Origin: Croceivirga thetidis
Lineage (GTDB): Bacteria; Bacteroidota; Bacteroidia; Flavobacteriales; Flavobacteriaceae
Length of the DNA: 64,000 nt
Assembly: GCF_012272815.1 (NCBI RefSeq)
Contig: NZ_JAAWWL010000001.1
Location: forward strand, 248,001 to 312,000
Direction of reading: 5' to 3'
Made by a program: the position numbers and the translations under genes. This document shows, piece after piece, positions 17,837 to 27,363 of this stretch. The notes beneath the pieces were generated by a model. It saw nothing but the letters and a program-made list of their open reading frames with translations, was not told the origin of the DNA and did no database searches. Within the stretch, counting starts at the first letter, position 1; each line of letters starts with the position of its first letter.

Positions 17837-18327
17837 GTAAAATTATATTGATTGCAGCAGCTGGAGAGAACAATTCTTTAGGCATCAATGGCGACTTGCC
17901 ATGGCATTTACCCGACGATTTTAAACGCTTCAAAAAACTGACTTCCGGGCATAAAATCGTTATGGGTAGAAAGACCTTCGAAACATTTCCGAAACCTTTG
18001 CCCAATCGTGAGCATGTAGTAATTACAAGGGATAAAAATTACCTGCCAAAATTCGATTGCAAGTTGTTCCATTCAATAGAAGACGCCATTGGTTATTCTT
18101 CAGTAGATGCAGAGGTATTTATAATAGGTGGAGGAGAAATTTACAAGCAAGCTATGCAATTTGGTACTCATATTGAATTGACTCGCGTTCATGGGGAATT
18201 TCAAGCAGACACTTATTTTCCTGAAATAGATGAAAACGAATGGAACCTGGTAAATGAGGAGTTTCGTTCCAAGGACGACAAGCACAAATACGATTTTACC
18301 TATCAAACTTTTGAGCGAAAGGTTTAA
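17833..18327 (+). CDS. folA: Dihydrofolate reductase (TTG start)
   Basis: 164 residues. The NADPH/folate motifs are intact: IAAAGENNSLGINGDLPWHLP at the N-terminus (read in two parts), Asp in the LPDDF segment, VMGRKTFETFP, and FIIGGGEIYKQA. No ATG occurs before the first conserved strand, so translation must begin at the TTG that overlaps the preceding stop codon. The enzyme reduces dihydrofolate made by ThyA back to tetrahydrofolate. Confidence 0.94.
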   Translation: MSKIILIAAAGENNSLGINGDLPWHLPDDFKRFKKLTSGHKIVMGRKTFETFPKPLPNREHVVITRDKNYLPKFDCKLFHSIEDAIGYSSVDAEVFIIGGGEIYKQAMQFGTHIELTRVHGEFQADTYFPEIDENEWNLVNEEFRSKDDKHKYDFTYQTFERKV

Positions 18328-18347
18328 CCCGAAACTTGAATTTAAGT

Positions 18348-19130
18348 TTAAAAGTCCAAAAAGGAAATTTCAGTATTTGCTTGGGGAACAAAACTAGAGA
18401 GGACTTCAACATCAGCATTTGTAAAAAATTGATGTGAACCAGCAGAACTATCAAAATCTCCTAAACCTTCTGTTTCTAAAATTGATTTGGTTTGTTTTGC
18501 GACCGCAAAACCGGAGTCGATAATCTGTACCGTTGAAGGTAATAGCGTTTTGAGAGTTGGTATCAAAAAAGGGTAATGCGTACAACCCAATACCAAGGCA
18601 TCGATATTTGCTTTGATCATAGGTTCTACATATTCAGCCAATAATTTTCTAGTTTCCTTTGAATTTGTCCTCCCAGCTTCGATAAGGGTTACCAAACCTT
18701 CACCTATTTGCTCTATTACGGTTATACCTGAAGCATACAACTTTGATGTATTCTGAAATAATTGACTGGATAAGGTTCCCTCGGTAGCAAGAATACCGAC
18801 TTTCTTTGTTTTTGTATTTAGCGCTGCAGGTTTAATGGCAGGTTCAATACCTATAAACTTGACAGGGTAATTTTCGCGCAAGACTTGAATGGCATTTGTT
18901 GTGGCGGTATTACAGGCAACTACAATAAGTTTACTGCCTTTCGCTAAAAGAAGCTCGGTGTTTTCTATGCATAGGGCTAGAATCTCATCTGTAGATTTGG
19001 TTCCATAAGGGGCATTTTTACTGTCGGCCAAATATATGGTTGACTCATTGGGTAATAACTGGTTAATTTCCTTCCAAATGGAAATTCCACCTACACCTGA
19101 ATCAAAAATACCTATAGGGCTTTGGCTCAT
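18348..19130 (-). CDS. murI: Glutamate racemase
   Basis: 260 residues. Both catalytic cysteines are in their usual contexts: VACNTATTNA (about residue 72) and LGCTHYPFL (about 183). The N-terminal GIFDSGVGGISI motif and the GIEPAIKPA loop are also present. It supplies D-glutamate for peptidoglycan precursor synthesis in the cytoplasm. It lies downstream of the OmpH/bamA envelope cluster on the same strand, but the terminator at 19141-19183 separates them. Confidence 0.95.
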   Translation of the reverse strand: MSQSPIGIFDSGVGGISIWKEINQLLPNESTIYLADSKNAPYGTKSTDEILALCIENTELLLAKGSKLIVVACNTATTNAIQVLRENYPVKFIGIEPAIKPAALNTKTKKVGILATEGTLSSQLFQNTSKLYASGITVIEQIGEGLVTLIEAGRTNSKETRKLLAEYVEPMIKANIDALVLGCTHYPFLIPTLKTLLPSTVQIIDSGFAVAKQTKSILETEGLGDFDSSAGSHQFFTNADVEVLSSFVPQANTEISFLDF

Positions 19131-19140
19131 GTCCTAAACT

Positions 19141-19183
19141 AAAAAAACCACTGGAAATTCAGAATACTGAACCAGCGGTTTTT
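19141..19183 (-). terminator. Rho-independent terminator after the OmpH genes
   Basis: On the minus strand AACCGCTGG pairs with CCAGTGGTT (one G-T wobble), followed by seven T residues. It lies 21 nt past the stop of the distal OmpH gene and just before murI. Confidence 0.75.
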
Positions 19184-19203
19184 AAATTTACTTTAATAAT
19201 GTT

Positions 19204-19722
19204 CTATTGTGCTTTTGAAAGCTCAACTTTTACGTCTGCCAATAAGTCTTTTCCTTTGGCAACGATAATACCTAAACCTGGGCTAGAATCAACCACATAG
19301 TCGTATCCTTGGGCAGCAGCTACCTTGTCAATAGCATTCTTGGCCTTTTCAGAGATAGGAGCAAAAAGTTCAGCCTGTTTTTTCTGCATTTCTTGCATAG
19401 CAGTGTTTTCAGCTTTTTTGATGTTTTGGTCCATACCTTGAAGCTCAATCGCTCTTTTTTGATTTTCTTCTTCTGTTTTTGAAGCAGCTTCTGTTTCGTA
19501 TTGCTTGTATTTACCTTGGAGTTCAGTGTAAGAACTTTCAATATCAGCACGGTAAGTTTCCTGCAATTTTTTCAATTCTGCTTGTGCCGCAATCATTTCA
19601 GGCATCTCAGCAAGTAGCTGTTGAACATTTATATGGGCAACTTTACTTTGCGCATTTGTAAATGAAGTGGCTGCAACAAACAACATCATCGCCACGGCTA
19701 TAATCCTAACATTTTTCATCAT
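19204..19722 (-). CDS. OmpH/Skp-family periplasmic chaperone (distal copy)
   Basis: 172 residues from the ATG at 19722; this start gives a clean signal peptide (IIAVAMMLFVAATSFTNAQ) whereas an earlier in-frame start would precede it with charged residues. The mature chain starts SKVAHINVQQLL, as in Skp, then has a long coiled-coil arm rich in Lys/Glu/Gln (about 60-130) and the C-terminal YDYVVDSSPGLGIIV strand. It should escort unfolded outer-membrane proteins to BamA, encoded upstream in the same run. Confidence 0.88.
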   Translation of the reverse strand: MMKNVRIIAVAMMLFVAATSFTNAQSKVAHINVQQLLAEMPEMIAAQAELKKLQETYRADIESSYTELQGKYKQYETEAASKTEEENQKRAIELQGMDQNIKKAENTAMQEMQKKQAELFAPISEKAKNAIDKVAAAQGYDYVVDSSPGLGIIVAKGKDLLADVKVELSKAQ

Positions 19723-19773
19723 CTGAGTAACTTTAAATTCGAGTTTTAATCTGTTTTTAGTGTTCAAAAATTT

Positions 19774-20604
19774 TTATCCTTGATTCGTTGAATCTTTTTC
19801 TTGTGTTTTACTTCGTTCCTGAATTTTGGCTTTACGTTTAGCCTCTCTTTCTTCCAACAATTTCTTTCTTCGTTCTTCGTAGGCCTTTTTACGTTCTTCC
19901 CGCAACTTTAATTGCTCAGCCCTTCTTTCTTCCATCTCTTTGGCCCTTGCCTCTTTCTTATCGGCAGCTTGGTCTTGTCGTTCTTTTAGCGCTTCGCTGA
20001 TTTCAGCATCGACCTCAGCCTCTTGCTCTTTAAATTCATCTAGCCGTTCTTTTAACTTTTGATCTTTCTTCGAAGCACTGACTTTTCTAGTCCTAGAAAT
20101 TTCTCGAAGAATCAAATCACTAACGTCGTGCCTATTTTGGGCATACAACATTACAACATCTGCTGATTTATCAAAAATAAAATCGTAGCGCCTTCCATTA
20201 CCTATTTTTTGTACCTCGTTGAATACTTGGTCTTGTATGGGTTGAATCAATAGTTTCTTTTGCAGAACCAAATCACCCTGGGGCCCAAAACGGTCTTGCT
20301 GATAATCCAACATTTCCTTTTCCAATATTTCAATTTCCTCTTCACGCTCAGCAATCAGTTCATCAGTTAAAAGAACTTTTTCCGCCATTAAATCCTTCTT
20401 CATTTGCTCAACCTTACTTTGCATCAACTCTATTTCTTGCTTCCACTTTTGCGCTTTTGCATTAAGTTGTTCTGAAGCATCTCGATATTCCTCTACATTT
20501 TCCAAAATGTATTCCATATCTACATAACCTATACGAACACTGCGTTGCGCTATGGTAAAAACGGAAGAAAAAAGTACCGTTATTAAAAAGAGTTTAGTCT
20601 TCAT
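19774..20604 (-). CDS. OmpH/Skp-family chaperone with long charged tail
   Basis: 276 residues, well above the 160-190 typical of Skp. Signal peptide 1-19 (ends TIAQ), then the Skp-like N-terminus (RIGYVDMEYILENV), coiled-coil arm and YDFIFDKSADVVMLYA. From about residue 180 a tail of Lys/Arg/Glu heptad-like repeats (EERRAEQLKLREERKK and similar) extends the coiled coil. It lies directly downstream of bamA and 51 nt upstream of the shorter OmpH copy. A role as a second, longer chaperone is inference. Confidence 0.86.
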   Translation of the reverse strand: MKTKLFLITVLFSSVFTIAQRSVRIGYVDMEYILENVEEYRDASEQLNAKAQKWKQEIELMQSKVEQMKKDLMAEKVLLTDELIAEREEEIEILEKEMLDYQQDRFGPQGDLVLQKKLLIQPIQDQVFNEVQKIGNGRRYDFIFDKSADVVMLYAQNRHDVSDLILREISRTRKVSASKKDQKLKERLDEFKEQEAEVDAEISEALKERQDQAADKKEARAKEMEERRAEQLKLREERKKAYEERRKKLLEEREAKRKAKIQERSKTQEKDSTNQG

Positions 20605-20700
20605 CCGTTAAACGAAGTTTGTATAGAAAATATCGTGCCAAAATAACCAATTCTTTTAAAATGAACGACTTAGGTTTTGAACTTATCGAAATTTTCTGGG

Positions 20701-23346
20701 TTAAAACTGTTGACCAATGATGAAGTGTGTTTGCCAACCGCTAGGTCCGACCGAATTAGGTCTGGCATCCGAATCGAATCCGTAGCCAAAATCAATGCCT
20801 AAAAGACCGAATGCTGGCATAAAAATACGCAGCCCCACTCCAGCTGATCTCTTTAACTGAAACGGATTAAAATCCTGAAAATTGTTGAATGCATTACCAG
20901 CCTCTAAAAAACTGAGAGCATAAATGGATGCTGCTGGTTTTAAGGTCAATGGATAACGCAATTCCAAGGAATACTTGTTGTAGATGGTTCCACCATCTTG
21001 TTCTAAGTTACCGGTAATTGGATTGTTACTAAAAGGTGTTAAGGAACTATTTTCATAACCCCTAAGTTGAATTACATCCCTACCATCCAAAGTAAAGTTT
21101 CCTAAACCATCACCCCCCACAAAAAACCGCTCGAAGGGTACATTACCAATATCATTGTTGTAATTACCTAAGAAGCCGAATTCAGCGTTTGTACGCAACA
21201 CTAGTTTATCTACCAGCCTGGTGTACCAATCACCTTTAAACTTGACCTTGTAATATTCCAGCCATTTGAAGCGCTCTTCTTCTATACTTTGCAATTCATT
21301 GATTTCTGCTGTTGTCAATGGTGTACCATCAGTTGCAGAGGCTGAAATTTCTTCACTTCTTAATTTAAGGGACTTAAAATCCTTGTTATTGAACAATAGT
21401 GAATATGGCGGGGTGAACTTGGCCGTAATCTCAAAATTAGAACCTGTAAGCGGGTAAATTCTACTAGGTCCTTGAGAACTTCTTGATATACCAATGGTAT
21501 AGGCAAATGAGTTCGAAGTACCATTACCGAAGTTGAAAAGACCGATGTTGTAATCATTGAACTCGTACAACTGGTAACCCAATGAATGTGAAATCGTAAA
21601 GAAGTCATCTGGCCACTGCACACGTTTTGCCAAACCAGCCGAAACCCCTGTTATTGAAAATCCACGATCGTCATCTCGTTGCAGACGCCCCTGTGAATCG
21701 AAATTGGCAGCGAATTGCTGAGTCCTTGAAAAGGATAGGTTAAAACGAACGGGTTTCTTTCCACCCATCCAAGGCTCTGCAAAATTTAAGCTATAAACCC
21801 TAAAGGTTCTACTTGCCTGTAAACGAAGGGCAAAAGTCTGCCCATCACCCATAGGTACGGGTTTGTATGCTTCACCCTTAAAAAGGTTTTGAATTGAAAA
21901 ATTATTGAACGAGAGGCCCAGGGTACCGATGAAACCTCCACCGCCATAACCTCCTTGGAGCTCTATTTGGCTTGAACCTGATTCTACCAAGCTATACTTG
22001 ATGTCAACAGTTCCGTCATTTGGATTTGGATTTTCGATATCCGGGGCTATTTGTTCCGCATCAAAAAATCCGAGTTGACCTAATTCACGAACTGTTCTTA
22101 CAATATTATCCTTGCTATACTTTTGCCCAGGTTTGGTTCGAAGTTCCCTGAAGACCACATGATCATTCGTTTTATCGTTACCGACGACGGTTACATGGTT
22201 CAAAAAGGTCTCTTTACCTTCAATTATGCGAATCTCAAAGTCAATGGTATCATTTATTGCTGAGATTTCCACAGGGTTTATTCGCGAGAATAAGTATCCA
22301 TTATTTTGGTAGAGGTTAGTGACATCCTCAGCATCAGGTTTTGAGTCATCAGCAATGCGTTCCTTGAGTAAGACCCCATTATAGGTGTCTCCCTTTTTTA
22401 TACCCAAAACTTGGGCCAATTGCCTATCAGTATAGACCGAATTACCTACAAAGTTGATATCTCCGAAGTAGTATTTATCACCCTCTTCAACCTTAATTTT
22501 CAATGCAATATTGTTATCATTGAGTTTAACAAAAGTGTCAGAAAGCACCCTTGCATCTCGATAGCCCTTTTCAGCATAAGCATCGACAAGTTTATCCAAA
22601 TCTTCTTGGTAATCAGCCTCTATATATTTTGACTTTTTCCAAAAACGATAAAACTTCTTTTGCTTGGTATTCTTTAAAGCCTTCTTAAGTTTTTTATCTT
22701 TCAACTTTTCGTTGCCTTCGAAGGTAATTTCCTTAATTTTCACCTTCTCACCCTTCTTAACATTAATTACCATGCTTTCAGAGTTGGTGGCTGAAGTATC
22801 AACAGAGGTTGCAATGCTGACCTTAGCATTTAAAAACCCTTGTTTTCGGTATTTGTTCGTTAAATAAGACTTTGTATTGGCGATAAGGCTTTCCGTAATC
22901 TTCTTCCCTTTTTTTAGGTCGGTATCATTTAATACCCCTTCAACTTTTCGTTTCTTGACCCCATAAACGGTAACGTCGGTCAAAGTAGGTCGCTCTTTGA
23001 TATTGAGTTCAAGAAATACTTTGTCACCTTCTATTTTGGTAATGTAAAATTTGATATCACTGAAGAGTTCCAGACCCCATAATTTTTTGATAACAGCACT
23101 GGTCTCTTCTCCTGGAATACGTAATTCCTGTCCAATACGAAGACCGGTATAGGTTTTAACCGTTTGTTCGTTGTAGCTTTTTACACCGGTTACTTCGAGT
23201 CCGCCAAGGATGTATGTTTTGGCATTGTCCAATGAGACACCTTGACAAAACACTGCGTTTGTTATCAGTAATAATAGGATAAATAATAGGGGGTTGTTGT
23301 ACGTCTTTGTCTTTCCCTCAGCTAAGTTGTTCGCTTGTCTTTCCAA
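20701..23346 (-). CDS. bamA: Outer-membrane assembly factor BamA (TTG start)
   Basis: 881 residues. Signal sequence to about residue 35 (ends NAVFCQ), five POTRA-type segments to about 430 (GGLEVTGVKSYNEQTVK, VTVYGVKKRKVEG, ITFEGNEKLKDKK, INFVGNSVYTDRQ, VTVVGNDKTNDHV), then the 16-strand barrel ending in IIGQQF with terminal Phe. It inserts beta-barrel proteins into the outer membrane. No ATG exists upstream of the signal peptide, so the TTG at 23346, inside the end of uppS, is the likely start. The 29-nt overlap with uppS implies coupling; the two OmpH genes follow. Confidence 0.95.
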   Translation of the reverse strand: MERQANNLAEGKTKTYNNPLLFILLLLITNAVFCQGVSLDNAKTYILGGLEVTGVKSYNEQTVKTYTGLRIGQELRIPGEETSAVIKKLWGLELFSDIKFYITKIEGDKVFLELNIKERPTLTDVTVYGVKKRKVEGVLNDTDLKKGKKITESLIANTKSYLTNKYRKQGFLNAKVSIATSVDTSATNSESMVINVKKGEKVKIKEITFEGNEKLKDKKLKKALKNTKQKKFYRFWKKSKYIEADYQEDLDKLVDAYAEKGYRDARVLSDTFVKLNDNNIALKIKVEEGDKYYFGDINFVGNSVYTDRQLAQVLGIKKGDTYNGVLLKERIADDSKPDAEDVTNLYQNNGYLFSRINPVEISAINDTIDFEIRIIEGKETFLNHVTVVGNDKTNDHVVFRELRTKPGQKYSKDNIVRTVRELGQLGFFDAEQIAPDIENPNPNDGTVDIKYSLVESGSSQIELQGGYGGGGFIGTLGLSFNNFSIQNLFKGEAYKPVPMGDGQTFALRLQASRTFRVYSLNFAEPWMGGKKPVRFNLSFSRTQQFAANFDSQGRLQRDDDRGFSITGVSAGLAKRVQWPDDFFTISHSLGYQLYEFNDYNIGLFNFGNGTSNSFAYTIGISRSSQGPSRIYPLTGSNFEITAKFTPPYSLLFNNKDFKSLKLRSEEISASATDGTPLTTAEINELQSIEEERFKWLEYYKVKFKGDWYTRLVDKLVLRTNAEFGFLGNYNNDIGNVPFERFFVGGDGLGNFTLDGRDVIQLRGYENSSLTPFSNNPITGNLEQDGGTIYNKYSLELRYPLTLKPAASIYALSFLEAGNAFNNFQDFNPFQLKRSAGVGLRIFMPAFGLLGIDFGYGFDSDARPNSVGPSGWQTHFIIGQQF

Positions 23347-24058
23347 ATCTTCGTTCCCTTTTCTGGTAACTGATTATAGCTTCAATTAAATGCTGTTCGC
23401 TAAAATCAGGCCAAAATACATCAATAAAAACTAATTCCGCATACGCTATTTGCCAAAGCAAAAAATTACTTATTCGGTGTTCCCCACTAGTACGAATAAG
23501 TAGGTCTACATCGGGCAGGTCATGCGTGTAAAGATGGGCATTTATGTATTGCTCATCAATAAGATCCGGCGAAATTAGGTTATTTTTAACTTTGGAGGCA
23601 ATATTTTTAACAGCTAAGGTCAACTCGTGTCGTGAACCGTAACTCAAAGCGAGGGTCAAGGTCATTCCAGAATTTTCAGAAGTCTTTTCCATTACTTCCT
23701 TCAGTTCACGATTGGCTTTTTTAGGTAGCGAGTCTATATTGCCAATTGTATTCAATCTAATATTATTCTCTTGTAACGTCTTTAATTCTTTCTTTAAAGA
23801 AGAAACCAGCAGCTTCATTAAGGTCTGTACCTCAATTTGGGGCCTGTTCCAATTTTCAGTGGAAAACGCATAAAGTGTTAGAAAATCAATTTGCAAACGT
23901 GCACAATTCTCAACGGTCTGGCGTACAGCTTCTACACCATTCTCATGCCCAAATACGCGAAGTTTTCCACGTTGTTTGGCCCATCTACCATTACCATCCA
24001 TGATTACGGCAATGTGCTTCGGAAGATTTTCTTTATCGATTTTGGTTTGGTCGTGCAT
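23318..24058 (-). CDS. uppS: Isoprenyl transferase (undecaprenyl diphosphate synthase)
   Basis: 246 residues. The cis-prenyltransferase signature is complete: HIAVIMDGNGRWAKQRG near residue 15 with the catalytic Asp, YAFSTENWNRP, and RTSGEHRISNFLLWQ with EL/VFID near the C-terminus. It makes the C55 lipid carrier used for peptidoglycan and surface polysaccharides. The uppS-bamA-ompH order with overlapping or close genes is standard in Flavobacteriaceae. Confidence 0.95.
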   Translation of the reverse strand: MHDQTKIDKENLPKHIAVIMDGNGRWAKQRGKLRVFGHENGVEAVRQTVENCARLQIDFLTLYAFSTENWNRPQIEVQTLMKLLVSSLKKELKTLQENNIRLNTIGNIDSLPKKANRELKEVMEKTSENSGMTLTLALSYGSRHELTLAVKNIASKVKNNLISPDLIDEQYINAHLYTHDLPDVDLLIRTSGEHRISNFLLWQIAYAELVFIDVFWPDFSEQHLIEAIISYQKRERRFGKTSEQLS

Positions 24059-24224
24059 TTATTTTGAACCCATTTACGTGCTTCGCACCGGCTAAAAATT
24101 ATGTTTCTGCACCCATTTTTTGTCTTTTAATCGCTTCGTGGCGCTGTTTATGCAACTCAAATGAAGTCGCAAACTGAGCACAATTCCATGTATTTCCGTT
24201 TCAATTCGAAAGGTTCAAATGGAA

Positions 24225-24932
24225 TCATTCAAAACAATCCTGACAAGGTTTGCGGCCAAAAGTGTAGGTTAGGGTAAACCCAGAAAAGACATACCAGTCA
24301 TCACTTAAAAAATTTCCGAACCTGAATTGTTCAAAATTCGAGTTTTCGGGATTACTGGCATCCAAGTTATCTGAAAAGGTATACCTCGCCCCTATTTCGG
24401 CACCCAGAATTAAAAACTGGTTTAACCGATATTTGGCCCCAACTGTCATGGGTATTGCAAAACTACCATCTTTTTGGCCAATATCCTGAACTTGTTGGGC
24501 ATCAATATAATAGAAGTCGTATCGGAAATAAGTGATTCCTGTGTAAAGATATGGCGTAAACGCTGGTCCAAGCTTGTGTAAGTTATATTCCACAAAGTTA
24601 AATTCAAGCCCTGCAGAATATTCTAGTATGGAGTTCTCAACTCGAAATGCACGTTGTTGTCTAGAAGGCTGGCTCGATTGAATATCTTCAGCGACCACAT
24701 TACCATAATAAATACTACCGCGCCATGCATAACGCTTACTCTTGTTCCATTTAAAAACGCCTCCAACGGCCAGGCCCGAAGGTAAAACGTAGTTGGTTCT
24801 CCCCACATCTCCAATCAAATTTGCACCACCACCAAAAAGTCCAATCTCGTAGGTTTGGGCCTTAATGGGCAATGCAAGTAGCATCAGCAAAAATGCCAAG
24901 CAGCATGTTCTCATAAAACGGTAAGATTGCAT
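24225..24932 (-). CDS. DUF6089 family outer-membrane beta-barrel protein
   Basis: 235 residues. Signal peptide to about residue 25 (ALPIKAQ), then a beta-rich chain of alternating hydrophobic residues with YEIGLFGGGANLIGDVG at the mature N-terminus. The C-terminus is FGRKPCQDCFE. The family is found upstream of uppS-bamA in Flavobacteriaceae and is presumed to be a small barrel. Function unknown; position suggests an envelope role. Confidence 0.8.
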   Translation of the reverse strand: MQSYRFMRTCCLAFLLMLLALPIKAQTYEIGLFGGGANLIGDVGRTNYVLPSGLAVGGVFKWNKSKRYAWRGSIYYGNVVAEDIQSSQPSRQQRAFRVENSILEYSAGLEFNFVEYNLHKLGPAFTPYLYTGITYFRYDFYYIDAQQVQDIGQKDGSFAIPMTVGAKYRLNQFLILGAEIGARYTFSDNLDASNPENSNFEQFRFGNFLSDDWYVFSGFTLTYTFGRKPCQDCFE

Positions 24933-25020
24933 TGATGATAAAAACAGGAATTACCCCTTTTCATCTCATATTTGTTCTGCTTGTAAAACTACTTTTAGCG
25001 CTAAATATTGTTTTGAGGTA

Positions 25021-25902
25021 TCAATTGCGCTTATCCTGACCCCATAACAACTTGTTACGAATTGTCTTCAGGAAGCTTTCAGATTTGTACTCAACCATTT
25101 TTATGGTGAAATCAGCCTTGCGAATACGTATTTCCTTTCCGTTGGGTATTGCTGCTATTCTTGAGTCGAGGGAAACCAAGTGGTTATCTTCCCTACCCGA
25201 AACTACGAGTCGAATTTCAGTATCATCAGGAATGACCAATGGTCTAGCACTGAGATTATGGGGTGCTATGGGAGTAAGCACCAATGACTTTGTAGTGGGT
25301 GCAATTACGGGTCCACCGCAACTTAAGGAATAACCTGTTGAACCTGTAGGGGTCGAAATAATAAGACCATCAGCCCAATAGGAACTTAAAAATTCATCAT
25401 TTAAGTAAGTGTCAACAGTAATCATAGAGGTGGTATCCTTTCTGCTGACCGTTATTTCGTTTAAAGCGAAATTCAACTCATCGAATTCCTTTATACCATC
25501 CTCCAATGAAATTTCGACCAAGCTCCGTTCCTCTATACTAAAGGCCCCATTTTGGAACTCGGTAACCACTTTTCGAACCTCATTTTTATCAAAGGTTGAA
25601 AGAAAACCCAGCCGACCTGTATTAACCCCTACTATAGGAATGCCCAAATCACCAACATAAGTTACTGCACGTAGCATGGTTCCGTCACCGCCAAAGCTTA
25701 CAAATAGGTCGAAGGAGGTATCCAACCCATTGCTCTGGTCAAATCTCTGGAAACTTCCCAATGCTAGTGATTCCGCCAAAAAATCGTAAAAATTCGTCTC
25801 GATGACAGCTTCCGCCTTCGCTTTTTTTAATTCATCGAGCAAGTCCAGAACAGGAGCAACCTGCTGCCCTTCATATACTTGGCCATAGATTGCCACTTTC
25901 AT
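25021..25902 (-). CDS. nadK: NAD kinase
   Basis: 293 residues from the ATG at 25902 (a TTG two codons upstream overlaps the CBS gene stop). The key motif GGDGTMLRAV (about residue 70), with the Asp of the GGDG loop, and the SPTGSTGYSLSCGGP-like signature (read STPTGSTGYSLS) are intact. It phosphorylates NAD to NADP in the cytoplasm. It follows the CBS-domain gene with a 2-nt gap and is probably cotranscribed with it. Confidence 0.95.
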   Translation of the reverse strand: MKVAIYGQVYEGQQVAPVLDLLDELKKAKAEAVIETNFYDFLAESLALGSFQRFDQSNGLDTSFDLFVSFGGDGTMLRAVTYVGDLGIPIVGVNTGRLGFLSTFDKNEVRKVVTEFQNGAFSIEERSLVEISLEDGIKEFDELNFALNEITVSRKDTTSMITVDTYLNDEFLSSYWADGLIISTPTGSTGYSLSCGGPVIAPTTKSLVLTPIAPHNLSARPLVIPDDTEIRLVVSGREDNHLVSLDSRIAAIPNGKEIRIRKADFTIKMVEYKSESFLKTIRNKLLWGQDKRN

Positions 25903-25904
25903 GC

Positions 25905-26561
25905 TCAAACATTTAAGTATTTGTTCAAGTAATCGGACCGCTGCTTTAAATCTTCAATAAAGAGATCATCATTGTTTCCAAAAACAACTTCGTAGTTGTA
26001 ACGCCGGAAGGTTTGGGTAACATCATTTAGGTTGGTTGACCCAATTTTCAAGGTAACTTGAACCACATCGTTTTGGCTATCACTTATAAATGCGCCAAGT
26101 AATCTCGTATTATTGCTTTCGACAATTTGCGATATTTCACTAAAGGAATAGTCCTTGATGCCCTTTGCTACGACCAAAATACCTCCAGGTTCAGTAAAAA
26201 AAGGTGTTCCAATAAATTCACCTACAACATCATTCAAATCGTAATGACCTATAATCTTACCACCTTCTTCAAGAATAGGTAAAATATTGGCTTCGTTACG
26301 GGCGAATTTCTCAAGTACATCCAACCAAGAGGTTTCAGCAGTAACAAAAAAGCTTTCTAAATCGTATCGGAACTGATCAATTTTTTGGTGAGCCTCAAAA
26401 CAAGCCAAATCATTTTCTGATAACAATCCCAAAAAAACTTCATTTTCAGAAATTGCTACATGAGAATAGGTAGTTTCCACAAAAAAATCAATCACCTCAG
26501 ACAAGGATGATTCAATGTCGAAAATAGGTAAGGTAGTAATTATTTGATTTTGAATGTTCAT
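25905..26561 (-). CDS. CBS-domain protein
   Basis: 218 residues from the ATG at 26561; upstream in-frame codons overlap the divergent pdxJ gene and lack domain similarity. Residues 1-125 are a CBS pair (YSHVAISENEVFLGLLSENDL, ILPILEEGGKIIGHYDLNDV split by position) and about 145-215 resemble an ACT-like regulatory domain. CBS pairs bind adenine nucleotides, so control of the adjacent NAD kinase is an attractive inference. No catalytic domain is present. Confidence 0.8.
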   Translation of the reverse strand: MNIQNQIITTLPIFDIESSLSEVIDFFVETTYSHVAISENEVFLGLLSENDLACFEAHQKIDQFRYDLESFFVTAETSWLDVLEKFARNEANILPILEEGGKIIGHYDLNDVVGEFIGTPFFTEPGGILVVAKGIKDYSFSEISQIVESNNTRLLGAFISDSQNDVVQVTLKIGSTNLNDVTQTFRRYNYEVVFGNNDDLFIEDLKQRSDYLNKYLNV

Positions 26562-26618
26562 AGCTCTTTCGTTATCGCAAAATACAAATAAACACAAGCA
26601 AAAGGCATGCCCAATTCG

Positions 26619-26626
26619 TATTTTTG
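26619..26626 (+). promoter_or_regulatory. -7 box of the pdxJ promoter
   Basis: TATTTTTG matches TAnnTTTG, 23 nt before the pdxJ ATG, in the 88-bp divergent region shared with the CBS gene. Confidence 0.5.
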
Positions 26627-26649
26627 CAGCTTCAAAGTTGAAAACCCAT

Positions 26650-27363
26650 ATGACAAAGCTAAGTGTTAACATTAACAAGCTGGCAACCCTTAGAAACTCA
26701 CGTGGCGGAAATGTTCCGAACCTCGTGAAATCAGCGCAGGATATTGAGGGTTTCGGAGCGCAAGGTATCACAGTGCATCCCAGACCTGATGAAAGGCATA
26801 TTAAATATCAAGATGCCCACGATCTTGCCAAAATAGTCACCACCGAATTTAATATTGAAGGCAACCCCATTCCGAAGTTCGTAGACTTGGTATTGGCAAC
26901 AAAACCAACTCAAGTGACCTTGGTACCTGATGCTGAAGATGCCATTACTTCAAATGCTGGTTGGGATACCAAAAAGCATAGGTCTTTTTTGGTCGATGTT
27001 ATTCAAACATTTAAATCTGCAGGTATTCGAACCTCCATTTTTGTTGATCCCAACAAGACAATGGTAGAAGGCGCTGCTGAGACCGGTACTGACCGTATTG
27101 AACTCTATACCGAAAGTTATGCGAAGGCCTATGCCGAAGGAAACCATAATGGCATTAAACCATTTACTGAAGCCGCTGAAGTTGCACAGAAAGTAGGATT
27201 AGGAATCAACGCTGGTCATGACCTAAGTTTGGATAATATCAAATTTTTCAAAGACCACATACCTGGCTTGCTTGAGGTTTCCATTGGCCATGCCTTGATA
27301 TGTGAATCAATTTACCTTGGTCTTGAGAACGTCATCAATATGTATATTCATCGCTTACAATAA
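26650..27363 (+). CDS. pdxJ: Pyridoxine 5'-phosphate synthase
   Basis: 237 residues from the ATG at 26650, which matches the usual PdxJ N-terminus (TKLSVNINKLATLRNSRGG); earlier in-frame starts would cross the promoter. Active-site motifs HPRPDERHI, the Glu in IELYTESYA, and GLGINAGHDL are intact. It condenses 3-amino-2-oxopropyl phosphate and deoxyxylulose 5-phosphate to PNP. Its stop codon overlaps the ATG of the next gene (TAATG). Confidence 0.95.
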   Translation: MTKLSVNINKLATLRNSRGGNVPNLVKSAQDIEGFGAQGITVHPRPDERHIKYQDAHDLAKIVTTEFNIEGNPIPKFVDLVLATKPTQVTLVPDAEDAITSNAGWDTKKHRSFLVDVIQTFKSAGIRTSIFVDPNKTMVEGAAETGTDRIELYTESYAKAYAEGNHNGIKPFTEAAEVAQKVGLGINAGHDLSLDNIKFFKDHIPGLLEVSIGHALICESIYLGLENVINMYIHRLQ

